64,000 nucleotides of DNA from Paenibacillus sp. PastM-3 (GTDB lineage Bacteria > Bacillota > Bacilli > Paenibacillales > Paenibacillaceae), in NCBI RefSeq assembly GCF_029893965.1, contig NZ_JARXXP010000014.1, positions 107,683 through 171,682 of the forward strand, read 5' to 3'. Shown here one piece after another: positions 34,651 to 44,833 of this stretch. The notes beneath the pieces were generated by a model that saw nothing but the letters and a program-made list of their open reading frames with translations, did not search any database and was not told where the DNA came from. Positions within the stretch are counted from its first letter, which is position 1, and each line of letters opens with the position of its first letter. The translations under genes and the position numbers were made by a program.

Positions 34651-34992
34651 TTATCTGCAGACGATCTCATATTTGATACCTTCCAAATCCTTAAAGAAAA
34701 CCGCATAGTAATCAGGAGCATACTCCGGATACAACCTGGGCTGTTCTACTAGGGTTGCGCCAATCTCCACTAAGCTCAAATATATATCGTCCACTTCTTT
34801 TCTCGACTCTGCTTTAAACGCGAGATGATGTAATGATCCGGGCTTGCGGCGGTGTATTTCTTCATTTTGAAAAGCTGCTCTGGGCGATGTGATCGCAAAC
34901 GCCAGTGAAGGATGCAGATATTCGACGACGATGAGGTCGTGTTCCGAAATTGCTATACTCGCTTTGTTCCGGATATCATAACCCAGCAGGAC
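34651..34992 (-). pseudogene. C-terminal fragment of a VOC (glyoxalase-like) protein
   Basis: The frame shows the second half of a vicinal-oxygen-chelate domain: LAFAITSPRAAFQNEEIHRR, GSLHHLAFKAESRKEVDDIY and PDYYAVFFKDLEGIKYEIVC, ending in a stop. The first half of the domain is absent and the text runs upstream into a different protein fragment in another frame. It is a remnant, not a working gene. Confidence 0.75.
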
Positions 34993-35219
34993 TTAAACGT
35001 AGTTATCCATACTTCCCAATCACTTTGGTTCATCTGTGCATAAAAAGCTAATCCGCTCGGCTCAACCGATGCCGCAATATAAACATCATCCTCCTCTTGC
35101 CCGAACCAATATGGAATCCCATCTTTATACCCCATTCAGCCAGGCATACTTTTGTATAACTCAAAGACTTTATCCCATACCTCATCAGGTAAATGCCCCC
35201 AGATATTCAGATTACAATT
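34993..35219 (-). pseudogene. Remnant of a small conserved hypothetical protein
   Basis: HLPDEVWDKVFELYKSMPG is followed by TGA (probably a former TGG, Trp) and then, in the same frame, MGYKDGIPYWFGQEEDDVYI and QMNQSDWEVWITTFK. A frame change then leads into the VOC remnant. The pieces look like one small protein of about 80-90 residues of the kind seen in Paenibacillus. Limits are approximate. Confidence 0.65.
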
Positions 35220-35455
35220 ATGATTGGTTGGGACTGTTGAAACACCACCTGACTTCAGGCTGTAAGCACGCATCATCATTACAACCATCTCTTCACGAGT
35301 AATCAGGGAGTCAGGCTCGAACACATTATTATTTTTCCCTTGTACAATTCCTGCCTCAGCTGCAGCAGCTACCTCCGGCATTATTACCGCTTGATCCACT
35401 GGTTACGGAAGCTGTGGCGGTTTTTGCCGGTGTAACTACTGAACTCTTAAGTCTA
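35220..35455 (-). pseudogene. Remnant of an S-layer homology (SLH) domain protein
   Basis: One SLH repeat is readable: AAAAEAGIVQGKNNNVFEPD followed by SLITREEMVVMMMRAYSL. Just upstream, in another frame, is a Ser/Thr-rich linker (SSVVTPAKTATASVTSGSSG) typical of such surface proteins. The repeat joins directly to an unrelated fragment at about 35220. A full protein would have three repeats and a long N-terminal part, neither of which is here. Confidence 0.75.
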
Positions 35456-35504
35456 TCTCGCTCCGCACCTTGCGGAGGGTCCCTTCTTGCTAAAACAACA
35501 GAAA

Positions 35505-35543
35505 AGCGCCCTTAAATTACCTTTTGGGTAAGATGAGGGCGCT
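35505..35543 (-). terminator. Terminator of the TIM-barrel/ABC operon
   Basis: AGCGCCCT pairs with AGGGCGCT; the inner bases TTACC/GGTAA can pair too. On the minus strand TTTTCTGTTGTTTT follows. Confidence 0.75.
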
Positions 35544-35560
35544 CTATAAGGACTTCAACT

Positions 35561-36349
35561 TTAACGCAGCAGTAGCCGGTTCATCATGTCCACGGTATAT
35601 TTCACTCCTTTTTCCCCTAACTCACCGGACCAAGTATGGGAATGCGGCTCAATGCTCAGACCTCCGTCGTAGCCGACCCCGTACAGTACTGCCATGAACG
35701 TCCCCCATTCCGTTTGATCCATACCCGCAGGCGGATCGTCAAACCGGGCGCCATCGATAATGACCGAGCCTTTTATGTGCACATGCAAGAAACGATGTCC
35801 CCAGTCGCGCATTTCCTTTAAGTAATCCTGTCCGGCATACCGCGCATGAGACGGGTCGTATTTGATGCCGAGCTCTGGCAAGTGCGCGTGTATCAGCTTC
35901 CAGGCCATTTCATCAACGATAAAGCTGTTCCAGTGACAGTTGTAAGCGGCGATTTGTACGCCCTTATTTTTGCCGTATTCAATTAACCTGGAAAAGTATT
36001 CGATGGCGGACACGACATTGTCGTAATAAGATCGGTCCTCAATATAATTGCAGCCGCACACGAACACGGGACAGCCAAGATCGGAAGCTGCATCAATGAG
36101 GTCATAGCTGACTTGTAGCTCTTCCATAATGAGACTCCCATCCTTGGCAATCCGGTCGGAGCCCCAACGACCGATAGAGCCTACGGCCACACCGGTCCGG
36201 GCACTCGCCGCTTTAAGCTCCGGCACAATACCGCTCAGCTGCTTTACATCATATCCGACATTAAAGCAGAACTCCACAAACTCCAGGTCAAGCGCCGACG
36301 CATAGTCAAAGCTGTCCGCTGTCGGAGAAACAATGATCCCAAGTTTCAA
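35561..36349 (-). CDS. Sugar phosphate isomerase/epimerase-like TIM-barrel protein
   Basis: 262 residues from a TTG at 36347-36349, GGGAG 10 bases upstream; an earlier ATG at 36385 has no good site. The fold is that of xylose-isomerase-like/AP-endonuclease-2 barrels: KLGIIVSP at the start, YNCHWNSF, GIKYDPSHARYAG and FLHVHIKGS carry the usual metal-binding His, Glu and Asp. The sequence ends SIEPHSHTWSG. It closes an operon with a sugar importer, so it probably acts on the imported sugar or its acid; the exact reaction is unknown. Confidence 0.82.
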   Translation of the reverse strand: MKLGIIVSPTADSFDYASALDLEFVEFCFNVGYDVKQLSGIVPELKAASARTGVAVGSIGRWGSDRIAKDGSLIMEELQVSYDLIDAASDLGCPVFVCGCNYIEDRSYYDNVVSAIEYFSRLIEYGKNKGVQIAAYNCHWNSFIVDEMAWKLIHAHLPELGIKYDPSHARYAGQDYLKEMRDWGHRFLHVHIKGSVIIDGARFDDPPAGMDQTEWGTFMAVLYGVGYDGGLSIEPHSHTWSGELGEKGVKYTVDMMNRLLLR

Positions 36350-36437
36350 GTCAGAACATCTCCCTTTAGTTTTCGGTGATAACAAGCCGCTTCAGAAACG
36401 GATCTTAATTCGCTTTACTGTATAAGCGACGATCAAC

Positions 36438-38150
36438 CTATTCGGTTATGTCGGCAACCTCTTTTAAAATCTTATCCCCGCCCTGTTTATTCCACATGTC
36501 TACAAAATCATCGAAAGAATCCACCGGCGCTACGCCCATGATGATTTTGGCAAAGGCCTCTTTCTCTAATTTTTGAAGGTTAGCCCATCTGGAAGCCATG
36601 GTTTCCGTCTGACCATAATACAGGCTGTAGACTTCTTCAATATTCTTGTCCGTAGAAAGCGGTCTGTCGCCAACCATAATGGATACAAGCCGCGGTAGAT
36701 TGGTCTGAATAAGGTCGCCGCCGCCTTCCAAGTCCCAATGATTAATAGAGAAATTATCGAACGGTTCTTTTTTAAGTTTCTTGATTGCGTTCATGTCATC
36801 CTTCAAAAGTTTGTGAGTACTGAAATCCATGGAGTTGATGTCCGTTTGACCATTTAAATACTTGTTTAGCATATCGTAAGAGACTTCAATTTCATCCAGG
36901 TTATCAAATACGGTGTACAGCGGATAGGCTCCGCCGGTTCCGGGATTTTTGCCCAAACCGCTGGCTACCCATTCAGGTTCATCTCTCAGCAGAAGATTGA
37001 TGATTTTCAAAGCCGCTTCAGGATTTTTATATTTTTTGTTCACCACCAAAAACTGATTTGCCGGCGCAGCCATATGCGCATAATATTTGCCATCGTCAGC
37101 CTGCGGATAAGCATACGCTTGCCAATCCGGGGCGGGGGATTTTTTATACACATCCAACAGCACGTAACCGGTCCACCAAGGCCCGAAGAAGATGCCCGCT
37201 TTCTCATCAAGAATAGGCTGCAAGCTGTCGTCGCGAACCAGCATATCCTTATCAATCAATCCTTGCTTGTACATATCGGCTAACGTTTGCAAAGCTTGTT
37301 TAGTCTCCGGCTGAGTTGAACCATAGACCAATTTTCCACTGCTGTCTTTCAGCCAGTACAACGGGAACGATTTGTGTGCGGCAAAAATAGGATCCAGTCC
37401 GTACAAGTTACCATCCGTACCGCTCAGCAAACCGGATTTTGAAGGGCCGACGATGCCGATCGTATCCTTTTTCCCGTTACCATCGGGGTCTTGTTCAATA
37501 AAAGCTTTAGCGACTGTTTTTAACTCTTCGATGTTCTTAGGCGGTTTTAGCCCCAGCTTATCCAGCCAGTCTTGGCGAATCCACATCTCGCTCATTCCGG
37601 AAGCCTTTGGCACCGGGGCGGGAATGGCCATGAGCTTCCCATCTTCTTCAACGAGATTCTTCAGCATCTCTCCGCCGCTCTTGTAGAAATCTTTCAGTAT
37701 ATCGCTGCCAGACGTGTTAAAGACATCTGTTAAATCTGCAATTGCATCGTACTTCTCCAGCGTTTTGAGCTGTGTTAAATTCACGAAAAAGGCGTCCGGC
37801 AAATTGTTCGATGAAATCGCCAGACTGATTTTCTGATTCCAGTCCGTCGGGGAACTGATCCAATCATATTTCACGTCAATATTGAACTGCTTTTTAATTT
37901 CATCAATGAAGTCATTATTTTCAATCGACTTGCCCTCATCAAACTTTGCGTTTGGATCCAGAGTCCGAACTAGACGGATGGTAACCGGTTCGTTATATTT
38001 TCCAAACGGATCGAGTGAAGGCGCAGCCGATGAAGCAGCAGGCGATGATGAAGACGCCCCCTCGTTTTCTGTTGAAGTTTTGCTGCAGGCTGTTGCACTC
38101 GTTACCATTGCTAACGCCAAACCCGCTACCAGCAGTTTGTTCCCTTTCAT
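36438..38150 (-). CDS. Large sugar-binding lipoprotein (LipO/YtcQ type)
   Basis: 570 residues. The signal ends in ATACS (Cys22), then a Ser/Ala-rich linker. The mature part begins with TIRLVRTLDPNAKFDEGK and holds EMWIRQDWLDKLGLKPP and GIVGPSKSG, as in the large binding proteins that work with LplB/YtcP permeases. It is the third gene after two permeases, and the TIM-barrel gene follows 88 bases on. Ligand unknown. Confidence 0.88.
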   Translation of the reverse strand: MKGNKLLVAGLALAMVTSATACSKTSTENEGASSSSPAASSAAPSLDPFGKYNEPVTIRLVRTLDPNAKFDEGKSIENNDFIDEIKKQFNIDVKYDWISSPTDWNQKISLAISSNNLPDAFFVNLTQLKTLEKYDAIADLTDVFNTSGSDILKDFYKSGGEMLKNLVEEDGKLMAIPAPVPKASGMSEMWIRQDWLDKLGLKPPKNIEELKTVAKAFIEQDPDGNGKKDTIGIVGPSKSGLLSGTDGNLYGLDPIFAAHKSFPLYWLKDSSGKLVYGSTQPETKQALQTLADMYKQGLIDKDMLVRDDSLQPILDEKAGIFFGPWWTGYVLLDVYKKSPAPDWQAYAYPQADDGKYYAHMAAPANQFLVVNKKYKNPEAALKIINLLLRDEPEWVASGLGKNPGTGGAYPLYTVFDNLDEIEVSYDMLNKYLNGQTDINSMDFSTHKLLKDDMNAIKKLKKEPFDNFSINHWDLEGGGDLIQTNLPRLVSIMVGDRPLSTDKNIEEVYSLYYGQTETMASRWANLQKLEKEAFAKIIMGVAPVDSFDDFVDMWNKQGGDKILKEVADITE

Positions 38151-38193
38151 TGCGTTTCCTCCCTTTTAATATAATCCGGCAATCCGTCTTACT

Positions 38194-39078
38194 TCATTCT
38201 TTCACAGACCCTAAAGTAATACCGGTTATGAAATACCTTTGCAGGAATGGATAGATGATCAGAACCGGAATCATAGCTATGAATATTTTTGCTGCATTTA
38301 AAGATTTGTTATTGAGCTGTGAGGCAAGTTTGACCTGTTCCGTATCCACGGTAGATAAATTGATGCTGACGACCAATTGCTGAATATACGTTTGTAACGG
38401 GTAATTCGATTGATTCGTACTTAACACTAATCCTTGAAAAAACTCATTCCAGTAGCCCACAACCGTAAACAATGTAATGGTGGCAATAACGGGGGTAGAA
38501 ATAGGAATATAGATCTGGAGAAACGTTCTCCATGGGCCGGCGCCGTCTACATAGGCCGCCTCTTCCAATGCAGAAGGTGCGTTTCTGAAAAAGTTGACTA
38601 CCAGAATCACACTGAATACCGGCATTCCTCCCGAAAGCACTAATCCCCAAATCGAATCGATCAAACCGTAACTGCGCATCGTAAGATACCAAGGTATGGT
38701 TCCGCCGCTAAAGAGCATGCAGAACACCAATAACCACATGTATACATTTCGATAAGGCAGCTGTCTGGATGTTCTGGAAAGCGGGTAGGCCATGAGCAAT
38801 ATGACCCCTACGGTCACTATTGTGCCAAGCACAACCCTTTTTACAGAGACCCAAAAGGAGAGAAAAAATGCTTCTTCCGCTACGATTTTTTTATAAGACA
38901 GCAAGTTAAATCCCACTGGCCATAGCGTAACCGTGCCGGCGTTTACCGCCGATTTTTCACTCACTGAAACCATCAGGATGTACCATAGAGGCACTAAACA
39001 CAATAATGTAATGACAATCAACAGGATCATATTTGCGGCATTAAAGGTTCTGGCGCCCAAGCTTTTGTTCTCGATCAA
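38194..39078 (-). CDS. Sugar ABC transporter permease (YtcP/LplC type)
   Basis: 294 residues, six membrane segments, EAA loop EAAYVDGAGPWRTFLQIYIP, and the family ending FLQRYFITGITLGSVKE. Its partner is the gene 26 bases upstream, and the binding protein follows. The cluster has no ATPase. Confidence 0.92.
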   Translation of the reverse strand: MIENKSLGARTFNAANMILLIVITLLCLVPLWYILMVSVSEKSAVNAGTVTLWPVGFNLLSYKKIVAEEAFFLSFWVSVKRVVLGTIVTVGVILLMAYPLSRTSRQLPYRNVYMWLLVFCMLFSGGTIPWYLTMRSYGLIDSIWGLVLSGGMPVFSVILVVNFFRNAPSALEEAAYVDGAGPWRTFLQIYIPISTPVIATITLFTVVGYWNEFFQGLVLSTNQSNYPLQTYIQQLVVSINLSTVDTEQVKLASQLNNKSLNAAKIFIAMIPVLIIYPFLQRYFITGITLGSVKE

Positions 39079-39104
39079 ACTTTCACCTCCCTTCCGACAA
39101 GTGG

Positions 39105-39995
39105 TTAAAAGATTTTATAGCCCGTAAACCTGTCCGCCAATGCATAACTTACAAGGATCAAAATAAAACTGACCACCGACTTCAAAAGACCAACCGCTGT
39201 GGCAAGACTGAATTGTAAATCCACCAGACCTGCGCGGAATACCCAGGTGTCGATAATGTCGCCGGTAGAATAAACCAAAGGATTGTACAAATTATAAATT
39301 TGGTCAAATCCGGCATTGAGTACGCTTCCAAGAGATAATATGATCAGCAGTATGACCGTGCTTCGGATACCAGGCAGCGTAATATGCAAGAGTCTCTTTA
39401 ACCGGCCCGCGCCGTCGATAGCCGCTGCTTCATGAAGAGCCGGGTCAATCGCCGTAAGCGCTGCAAGATAAATCACGGCATTATAACCGAACCCTTTCCA
39501 AATATCCGTTCCAATGACTAACGATCTGAACAAATCCGGACGACCGAAGAAAAGAATCGGTTCTACGCCGAATAACGCAAGAAAGCTGTTAACCGGACCA
39601 TTGGAAGCGAACACGTTTAACACGATGCTTCCGAGAATGACCCACGACAGAAAATAAGGCAGATACACTATGGTCTGAATGGGACGTACCCATTTTTTGA
39701 CCACAAGCTCATTCAGCAGCAGGGCAAAAACTAAAGGAACGATAATGTTTCCGATGAGTTTGCCTACCGCAATTACAATCGTATTGATAAAGACTTGACT
39801 AATATCGTCCATACTGAACATGTAACGAAAGTTCTCCAACCCGATCCATGGAGACTTAAAAATACCCATTGAGGGGTTATAATCCTGAAAGGCCATTACA
39901 ATCCCAAACATAGGTACAATACTGAACAAAATCAACCAGATATACCCCGGCGCCATCATGATCCAATAATGTTTTACATTTTTCCTGCTGTACAT
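39105..39995 (-). CDS. Sugar ABC transporter permease (LplB type)
   Basis: 296 residues. It starts with a basic stretch and YWIMMAPGYIWLILFSIVP, typical of LplB proteins; the EAA loop is EAAAIDGAGRLKRLLHITLP. It is the first gene of the importer operon (39995 down to 35561), behind a terminator that separates it from the kinase/regulator pair. Confidence 0.92.
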   Translation of the reverse strand: MYSRKNVKHYWIMMAPGYIWLILFSIVPMFGIVMAFQDYNPSMGIFKSPWIGLENFRYMFSMDDISQVFINTIVIAVGKLIGNIIVPLVFALLLNELVVKKWVRPIQTIVYLPYFLSWVILGSIVLNVFASNGPVNSFLALFGVEPILFFGRPDLFRSLVIGTDIWKGFGYNAVIYLAALTAIDPALHEAAAIDGAGRLKRLLHITLPGIRSTVILLIILSLGSVLNAGFDQIYNLYNPLVYSTGDIIDTWVFRAGLVDLQFSLATAVGLLKSVVSFILILVSYALADRFTGYKIF

Positions 39996-40215
39996 TTATC
40001 CGCTCTCCCCCTTTCCTTACCTATGGATTAAAATGCTTTGTTCTACCAAAATGGTTCCGCTTACATTGTAACTATAGCATCGTTAATGGAAGGGTACGTA
40101 TAGACATATGTTGATGAAAAACCGGCGTTTCATCGCTTTAATCTTCGTAAATAGCATTATTGGTTTCAATATATAGAACATTTTTCATGCATAGGTTCAT
40201 CAACTAACAGCACGC

Positions 40216-40266
40216 AAAAAAACCTTTCATGATGGGTAGAAGTAACCACCCAGGCAGAAAGGTTTT
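40216..40266 (-). terminator. Terminator between the regulator and importer operons
   Basis: On the minus strand AAAACCTTTC pairs with GAAAGGTTTT, with an inner CCTGGGTGG/CTACCCA pair, followed by seven T residues. It ends the 43.2-40.3 kb kinase/regulator transcript. Confidence 0.85.
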
Positions 40267-40326
40267 ATCTTATCTTGCGATCCATTTGTTCGAACCGTCC
40301 TTTATAAGATTTCAGGCGTATTGATT

Positions 40327-41412
40327 TTATTCTTTAGCTTTCCGTTTTCTGTATTCCCCCGGCGTCATTCCCGTTTCATCGCAAAACACGCGGATAAAGT
40401 AGTTCACATCATCATATCCCACCATCTGTGCTATATCCGACACTAGTTTATCTTTTTCCTCCAATAACCTTTTAGCCGCCCGAACGCGCTCTTTGCGAAT
40501 AAACTCATTAAAAGACAGACCGGTATATTTCTTGAAATTGACTGAAAAATAGCTCCTGCTTAAATTAACGCTCTGAGCAACATCTTCCCCATGCATTTTT
40601 GTAGCCAAATGATTTTTGATAAAAATTACAGCTTTCATCACACAGAGATGCATCTTATCATGATTGATTTCTTCGAAAGCTTTTTTGTACAATGCCTGTC
40701 TGAAAGAAGACATCCATTCAAAAAAGGCTTCCAGATTTTCATATTGTTGAATATCTTTTTGTACGATGCCGATATTCTCTTCAGCCACACTCGTTAAATA
40801 AAGCAACACTTGGGCAACTTTCCAAATTGGAATATGAAGTTCTTTTGTACGGCGACAAAGCTCTTCAAAATTCAGATCATCATAAAGCCAGTACATCTGT
40901 CTCCATTTGCTAACGAGCTGCTCCCATTCCTGCTCCATGTAATCCTTTGACGGATTGCCGCTATCCTCCCCGGAACCATGAGGCGAGCCGTTATTCAGCT
41001 CATTGCCGGATCTCACTCTGCTTTGCTTCATCCTACCCTCAACTTTATTGCTGATTTCCTTAAGCAATTCGTTGCAATCCGTGCTTTCCATTTGCAATTT
41101 GGAAATATAATCGATTGCCCCCATCCGCAGAGCCGTCTGTACATATTTAAACTCTTCGTAAAAGGTAAGGACTACAAAGAGCAGTTTGGGATATAGCTCC
41201 CGGCATTTCTCCATCAACGAGATTCCGTTCATAACAGGCATATCCAAGTCGACAAATAACAGGTCTACCGGTGTGGCTGCTAATAACTCCATAGCTTTTT
41301 CACCGTTCTGCGCTTCACCCACAACGCTCATTCCGTATTTTTCCCATTCCATAATGGAAATAATGCCCTGCCTCGCCAAACGGTCGTCGTCTACAATCAA
41401 TACACGATACAT
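40327..41412 (-). CDS. Response regulator with AraC-type domain (short form)
   Basis: 361 residues from the ATG at 41410-41412 (GGGGA 10 bases upstream). Receiver: VLIVDDDRLARQG, phospho-Asp in LLFVDLDMPVMNG. The AraC domain has VAQSVNLSRSYFSVNFKKYT and VSDIAQMVGYDDVNYFIRVF. The middle part is shorter than in the 513- and 531-residue regulators of this window. It lies 46 bases after its kinase and before the terminator. It likely controls the importer just downstream. Confidence 0.92.
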   Translation of the reverse strand: MYRVLIVDDDRLARQGIISIMEWEKYGMSVVGEAQNGEKAMELLAATPVDLLFVDLDMPVMNGISLMEKCRELYPKLLFVVLTFYEEFKYVQTALRMGAIDYISKLQMESTDCNELLKEISNKVEGRMKQSRVRSGNELNNGSPHGSGEDSGNPSKDYMEQEWEQLVSKWRQMYWLYDDLNFEELCRRTKELHIPIWKVAQVLLYLTSVAEENIGIVQKDIQQYENLEAFFEWMSSFRQALYKKAFEEINHDKMHLCVMKAVIFIKNHLATKMHGEDVAQSVNLSRSYFSVNFKKYTGLSFNEFIRKERVRAAKRLLEEKDKLVSDIAQMVGYDDVNYFIRVFCDETGMTPGEYRKRKAKE

Positions 41413-41458
41413 GCTAGCGATTCCCCACTTTATCATTTTTTGCAGTTTCGCAAACCAT

Positions 41459-43213
41459 CTATTTCTGGATGTCAATCGGCAAAAGCAATTTCACCTTCGT
41501 ACCGCGGGTCAGTTCACTATCAATGGTAATGATGGCTTTATCGCCATAAAATGATTCCAGCATATAATGTACATACCTGAGTCCAATCCCTGCAAATACA
41601 CTGTCATCGTCAGATTTTCTATGCATCGTCTGTTTGATGCTTTCTAATTGTTCGGTTGTAAGGCCTTTTCCGTTGTCCTCAACAATGATGATAATGGCAT
41701 TACGTTCGGTGGAGTGAGACACACGGATGCTCAGGCAGCCTTCTTCGCCCAGACCGTGATGAATAGCATTTTCAGCGATAGGTTGCAGAATCATACGTGC
41801 GGTGGGTGTTTCCAAATATTCGCCTTCATCGACTATGACATCTACCTGAAAGTCATACCGCATTTTTTGTAATTTCAGATAGGACAGGAGCATTTTCACT
41901 TCCGTCCTTAAAGTCGCTTGCTTATCGATCTTGCCGAGACTGTAGGCCAGGATGAAATTGAGTTCAGTAATAAAGGTTTCAATTTGGGCTTGACCGGACA
42001 TTTTTGCCAGCCAGTGAATGGAATGAAGGGCATTCATCAAGAAATGAGGATTGATCTGATAATAAATCTTCTCAATTTCGAGCTTTTGTTTTTCGCGGGA
42101 CATATGCTCCGCATCCGACAGAAGCTTTTGTATTTGTATTTTCATGGTATTAAACTGCTTAAAAAGTTCATCATATTCCACTACACCGCTGTGAACAGAA
42201 ATGGTTTCCAAATCACCTCTACCGATTTTTCTCATTTCTTTAATAAATAAAATGAGCGGAGATAAAATTAAACGGGACAATACCATATATGAAATTCCCA
42301 ACAATAATAAAGCCAGGATGAAAATACTTGTAACATCGCGAATCCAAGCATAAAGCTCCCGGTTATATTCAGCTTTTGGCAATAATAATACGTTGACAAA
42401 CCCCATGTCTGTTTCTTGACGAACCCCTACATAGTTTTTGGATTTTCCGAAAAAGTGGCTGGCTACTTCTTCCTCATCTTTCATCTGAAAAAGTTCTCCC
42501 GGATGAAAGGCTTCTGAGCTTGAATACTGAACGCGGTTAGGGGTGTCCAACTGCAATAGTACATACTTCATATGTTGTGACTTGGACAAATCCTCTATTT
42601 GTTTGTTCGCATCCATTCTGGATTCGATGTAAATGACCAGCTGTCTTCCTTCTTCTATCGTAATTTTCCGACTGATGGAAAGCACCTGGTAGTTCCCTAA
42701 ACTTTTAACACTTGATTGGTGTAAAGAGTGAAACTGAAACTCACCGTTTTCTTTTAATACATTGAACTCATAAGGAGGTACACTTGGTAAAAAGTTGTAA
42801 AAGTAATGATTAGCGGTCACAGGATCGAAGTATGTTCTCAAAATGATATCACTGTTGGCAAAGGTTATTTTAACCAAATTGTCCAAAATGTCCAGAGAGG
42901 TCTGATATTTGTCGAAATTCGAGTTTTCTTGAAAGTAGCTGTCTAATAAGGAGCCTATATTGCCTTCCGGAGACATCTGTTGAGAAATCCGTGTAACATT
43001 CTTATACTTTTGCGTCATTTCTTCAGTAATCTGCTGCAGGTTAGCCGCCATTGAAGTCTTTAATTTACTCTTTTCTATAGAATGGATCGTTTGATAAGAA
43101 ATTAATATTAAAATACAGAGTATGGCAATCGTTTCTATCACTACGATAAAAACCAATCTCCGTTTTAAGGTTTTTAGTTTTAAATAGCTAAAAAATAATT
43201 TTAGATTCATCAT
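41459..43213 (-). CDS. Membrane sensor histidine kinase, YesM type
   Basis: 584 residues. Two membrane segments (about 20-40 and 285-305) enclose a sensor domain; then HAMP and the kinase core with YYQINPHFLMNALHSIHWLA (phospho-His) and VEDNGKGL and GIGLRYVHYML (ATP site). G+C content is low and similar to the regulator and importer downstream. It forms a pair with the 361-residue regulator. It starts 25 bases after another regulator gene of visibly higher G+C. Confidence 0.92.
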   Translation of the reverse strand: MMNLKLFFSYLKLKTLKRRLVFIVVIETIAILCILILISYQTIHSIEKSKLKTSMAANLQQITEEMTQKYKNVTRISQQMSPEGNIGSLLDSYFQENSNFDKYQTSLDILDNLVKITFANSDIILRTYFDPVTANHYFYNFLPSVPPYEFNVLKENGEFQFHSLHQSSVKSLGNYQVLSISRKITIEEGRQLVIYIESRMDANKQIEDLSKSQHMKYVLLQLDTPNRVQYSSSEAFHPGELFQMKDEEEVASHFFGKSKNYVGVRQETDMGFVNVLLLPKAEYNRELYAWIRDVTSIFILALLLLGISYMVLSRLILSPLILFIKEMRKIGRGDLETISVHSGVVEYDELFKQFNTMKIQIQKLLSDAEHMSREKQKLEIEKIYYQINPHFLMNALHSIHWLAKMSGQAQIETFITELNFILAYSLGKIDKQATLRTEVKMLLSYLKLQKMRYDFQVDVIVDEGEYLETPTARMILQPIAENAIHHGLGEEGCLSIRVSHSTERNAIIIIVEDNGKGLTTEQLESIKQTMHRKSDDDSVFAGIGLRYVHYMLESFYGDKAIITIDSELTRGTKVKLLLPIDIQK

Positions 43214-43237
43214 ACCGTTCGGGTTCCCCCATCGCGC

Positions 43238-44833
43238 TCACGTCCTGAACTGCTTCCGGTACTCGTTCGGTGTGACTCCCGTCGCTTCCCGGAAGGTTTT
43301 CGTGAAATATGAAAAATTGCTGTAGCCTACGTGCAAGGATACCGCGTTAATGGGAAGGGTGCTGTTCGTCAGCAGCTCTTTCGCCTTTTCCAGCCGCTTC
43401 TCCAGCAGGTAGCTCCCGATGGACATGCCCACCTCCCGTTTGAATAGCCGCGAGATGTAATCGGGATTCAGATATACGATCTCTGCCAGATCGTTCCGGG
43501 AGATGTCCTGGCTGAAGCGGTGGTCCAGATAGTCGAGAAGCTTGTCAATGACGGAACGGGAGCTTTCCGCAAACGCCGTATACTGCACGGCGCATTTCAG
43601 CAAATGGCGGACGAAGGCCTTCATATCCTCCACGGACCGGATGGACCGCTCGTACAGCTCATCGTGGCTGCCCTGGTTGGCGAAGAGCTTGTGGGCCTGA
43701 ATCTCCTTTTGTCTCAAATCGGAATACACTAGTTGAGTCACGTCCAGCCGGAACAGTTTCAGTGTGTCCGCGTTGATCTCGTTGCGGGCTGCCAGATTGT
43801 CCAGGTACAGTTCCACGTTCTTTTCCAGCGTCTCCCGGTCATTGCCGGCCAGGAGGGATTCCCACACATTGATTGACGGGCTGTTATAGGGAATTTCCCG
43901 GTGCTGGTATTCGCAGAGCAGGAAGGTCCGGTTCCGGCTGCTTACGTTGTCCGCACTCATGGCCCGGAGGCTTTTAACGTTCCGGCAAATCTCGGTGAGC
44001 CCGCAAAAATCCCCGATGTTGCAGCGGACGTCCATCTTCAAAAACCGGTTCGTCTTCCAGATGAACTCGTCGCAGAGGTTCTGCACTTCCATGTGGCTGT
44101 TGAAGGGTCCCGTCAGCTTCAGAATGGCTACCCACGCCTTTTGCTCGGTCCGGATGACGCTCTCGACTGTAAAGTAGGGGGAAGTGTAAATCTCTGAGGC
44201 GGCGTTCTTTAGGACAAATTCAAACAGCGAGCCCCCCCAATGCTCGTAAAGCTCCTCCCGGTAAAAGACGTCGATCAGTATCGGAACGAAGCGATCCTCC
44301 TCCGTGTATACCAGATGCTCTTTTTCGATCCGTTCCCGCAGAGTGGCGAAATCCGAGGAGATCTTCTCCAAAAGGATGCTCCACCAGAAATGCTCAATGA
44401 TGGTTCTCCGGTTGTTTAGCCAATACCGGCTGTTCTGCTTGTGCTCCTCGTTCTTCAGAACGGCGGATGCTTTGTGGACGGCCCGCTGGACGGCTGCTTC
44501 CAGCAGAGCGTAGTCAATGGGCTTCAGCAAATATTCCAGGCTCTGCAGCTGAATCGCCCGCTGGGCGTAGGAAAAGTCCGCGAAACTGGTCAGGAAGATT
44601 GTTTCCAGGCCCAGGTTCCGCTCCCGCGCCCATTCCAGCAAATCCAAACCGCTTCCCTGGGGCATTTCGATGTCGCAGATCATCACCTGAACGGGCACGC
44701 TCTCCAGCACAAGCTTGGCCTGCCGGATATTGCTGGCAGTATAGACAGCATCGAAACCAAGGGTTTCCCAATCCATAGCGTATCGGATGCCTTGGACCAT
44801 ATAAGCGTCATCATCCACGATCAGAATATTCAT
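43238..44833 (-). CDS. Response regulator with AraC-type domain, YesN type
   Basis: 531 residues. Receiver: ILIVDDDAYMVQG, phospho-Asp in VMICDIEMPQGSG. The AraC domain near the end has LAEIVYLNPDYISRLFKREV and INAVSLHVGYSNFSYFTKTF. Its ATG overlaps the stop of the upstream kinase by four bases. It belongs to the G+C-rich block and probably controls the importer and GH3 operon on its upstream side. Confidence 0.92.
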   Translation of the reverse strand: MNILIVDDDAYMVQGIRYAMDWETLGFDAVYTASNIRQAKLVLESVPVQVMICDIEMPQGSGLDLLEWARERNLGLETIFLTSFADFSYAQRAIQLQSLEYLLKPIDYALLEAAVQRAVHKASAVLKNEEHKQNSRYWLNNRRTIIEHFWWSILLEKISSDFATLRERIEKEHLVYTEEDRFVPILIDVFYREELYEHWGGSLFEFVLKNAASEIYTSPYFTVESVIRTEQKAWVAILKLTGPFNSHMEVQNLCDEFIWKTNRFLKMDVRCNIGDFCGLTEICRNVKSLRAMSADNVSSRNRTFLLCEYQHREIPYNSPSINVWESLLAGNDRETLEKNVELYLDNLAARNEINADTLKLFRLDVTQLVYSDLRQKEIQAHKLFANQGSHDELYERSIRSVEDMKAFVRHLLKCAVQYTAFAESSRSVIDKLLDYLDHRFSQDISRNDLAEIVYLNPDYISRLFKREVGMSIGSYLLEKRLEKAKELLTNSTLPINAVSLHVGYSNFSYFTKTFREATGVTPNEYRKQFRT

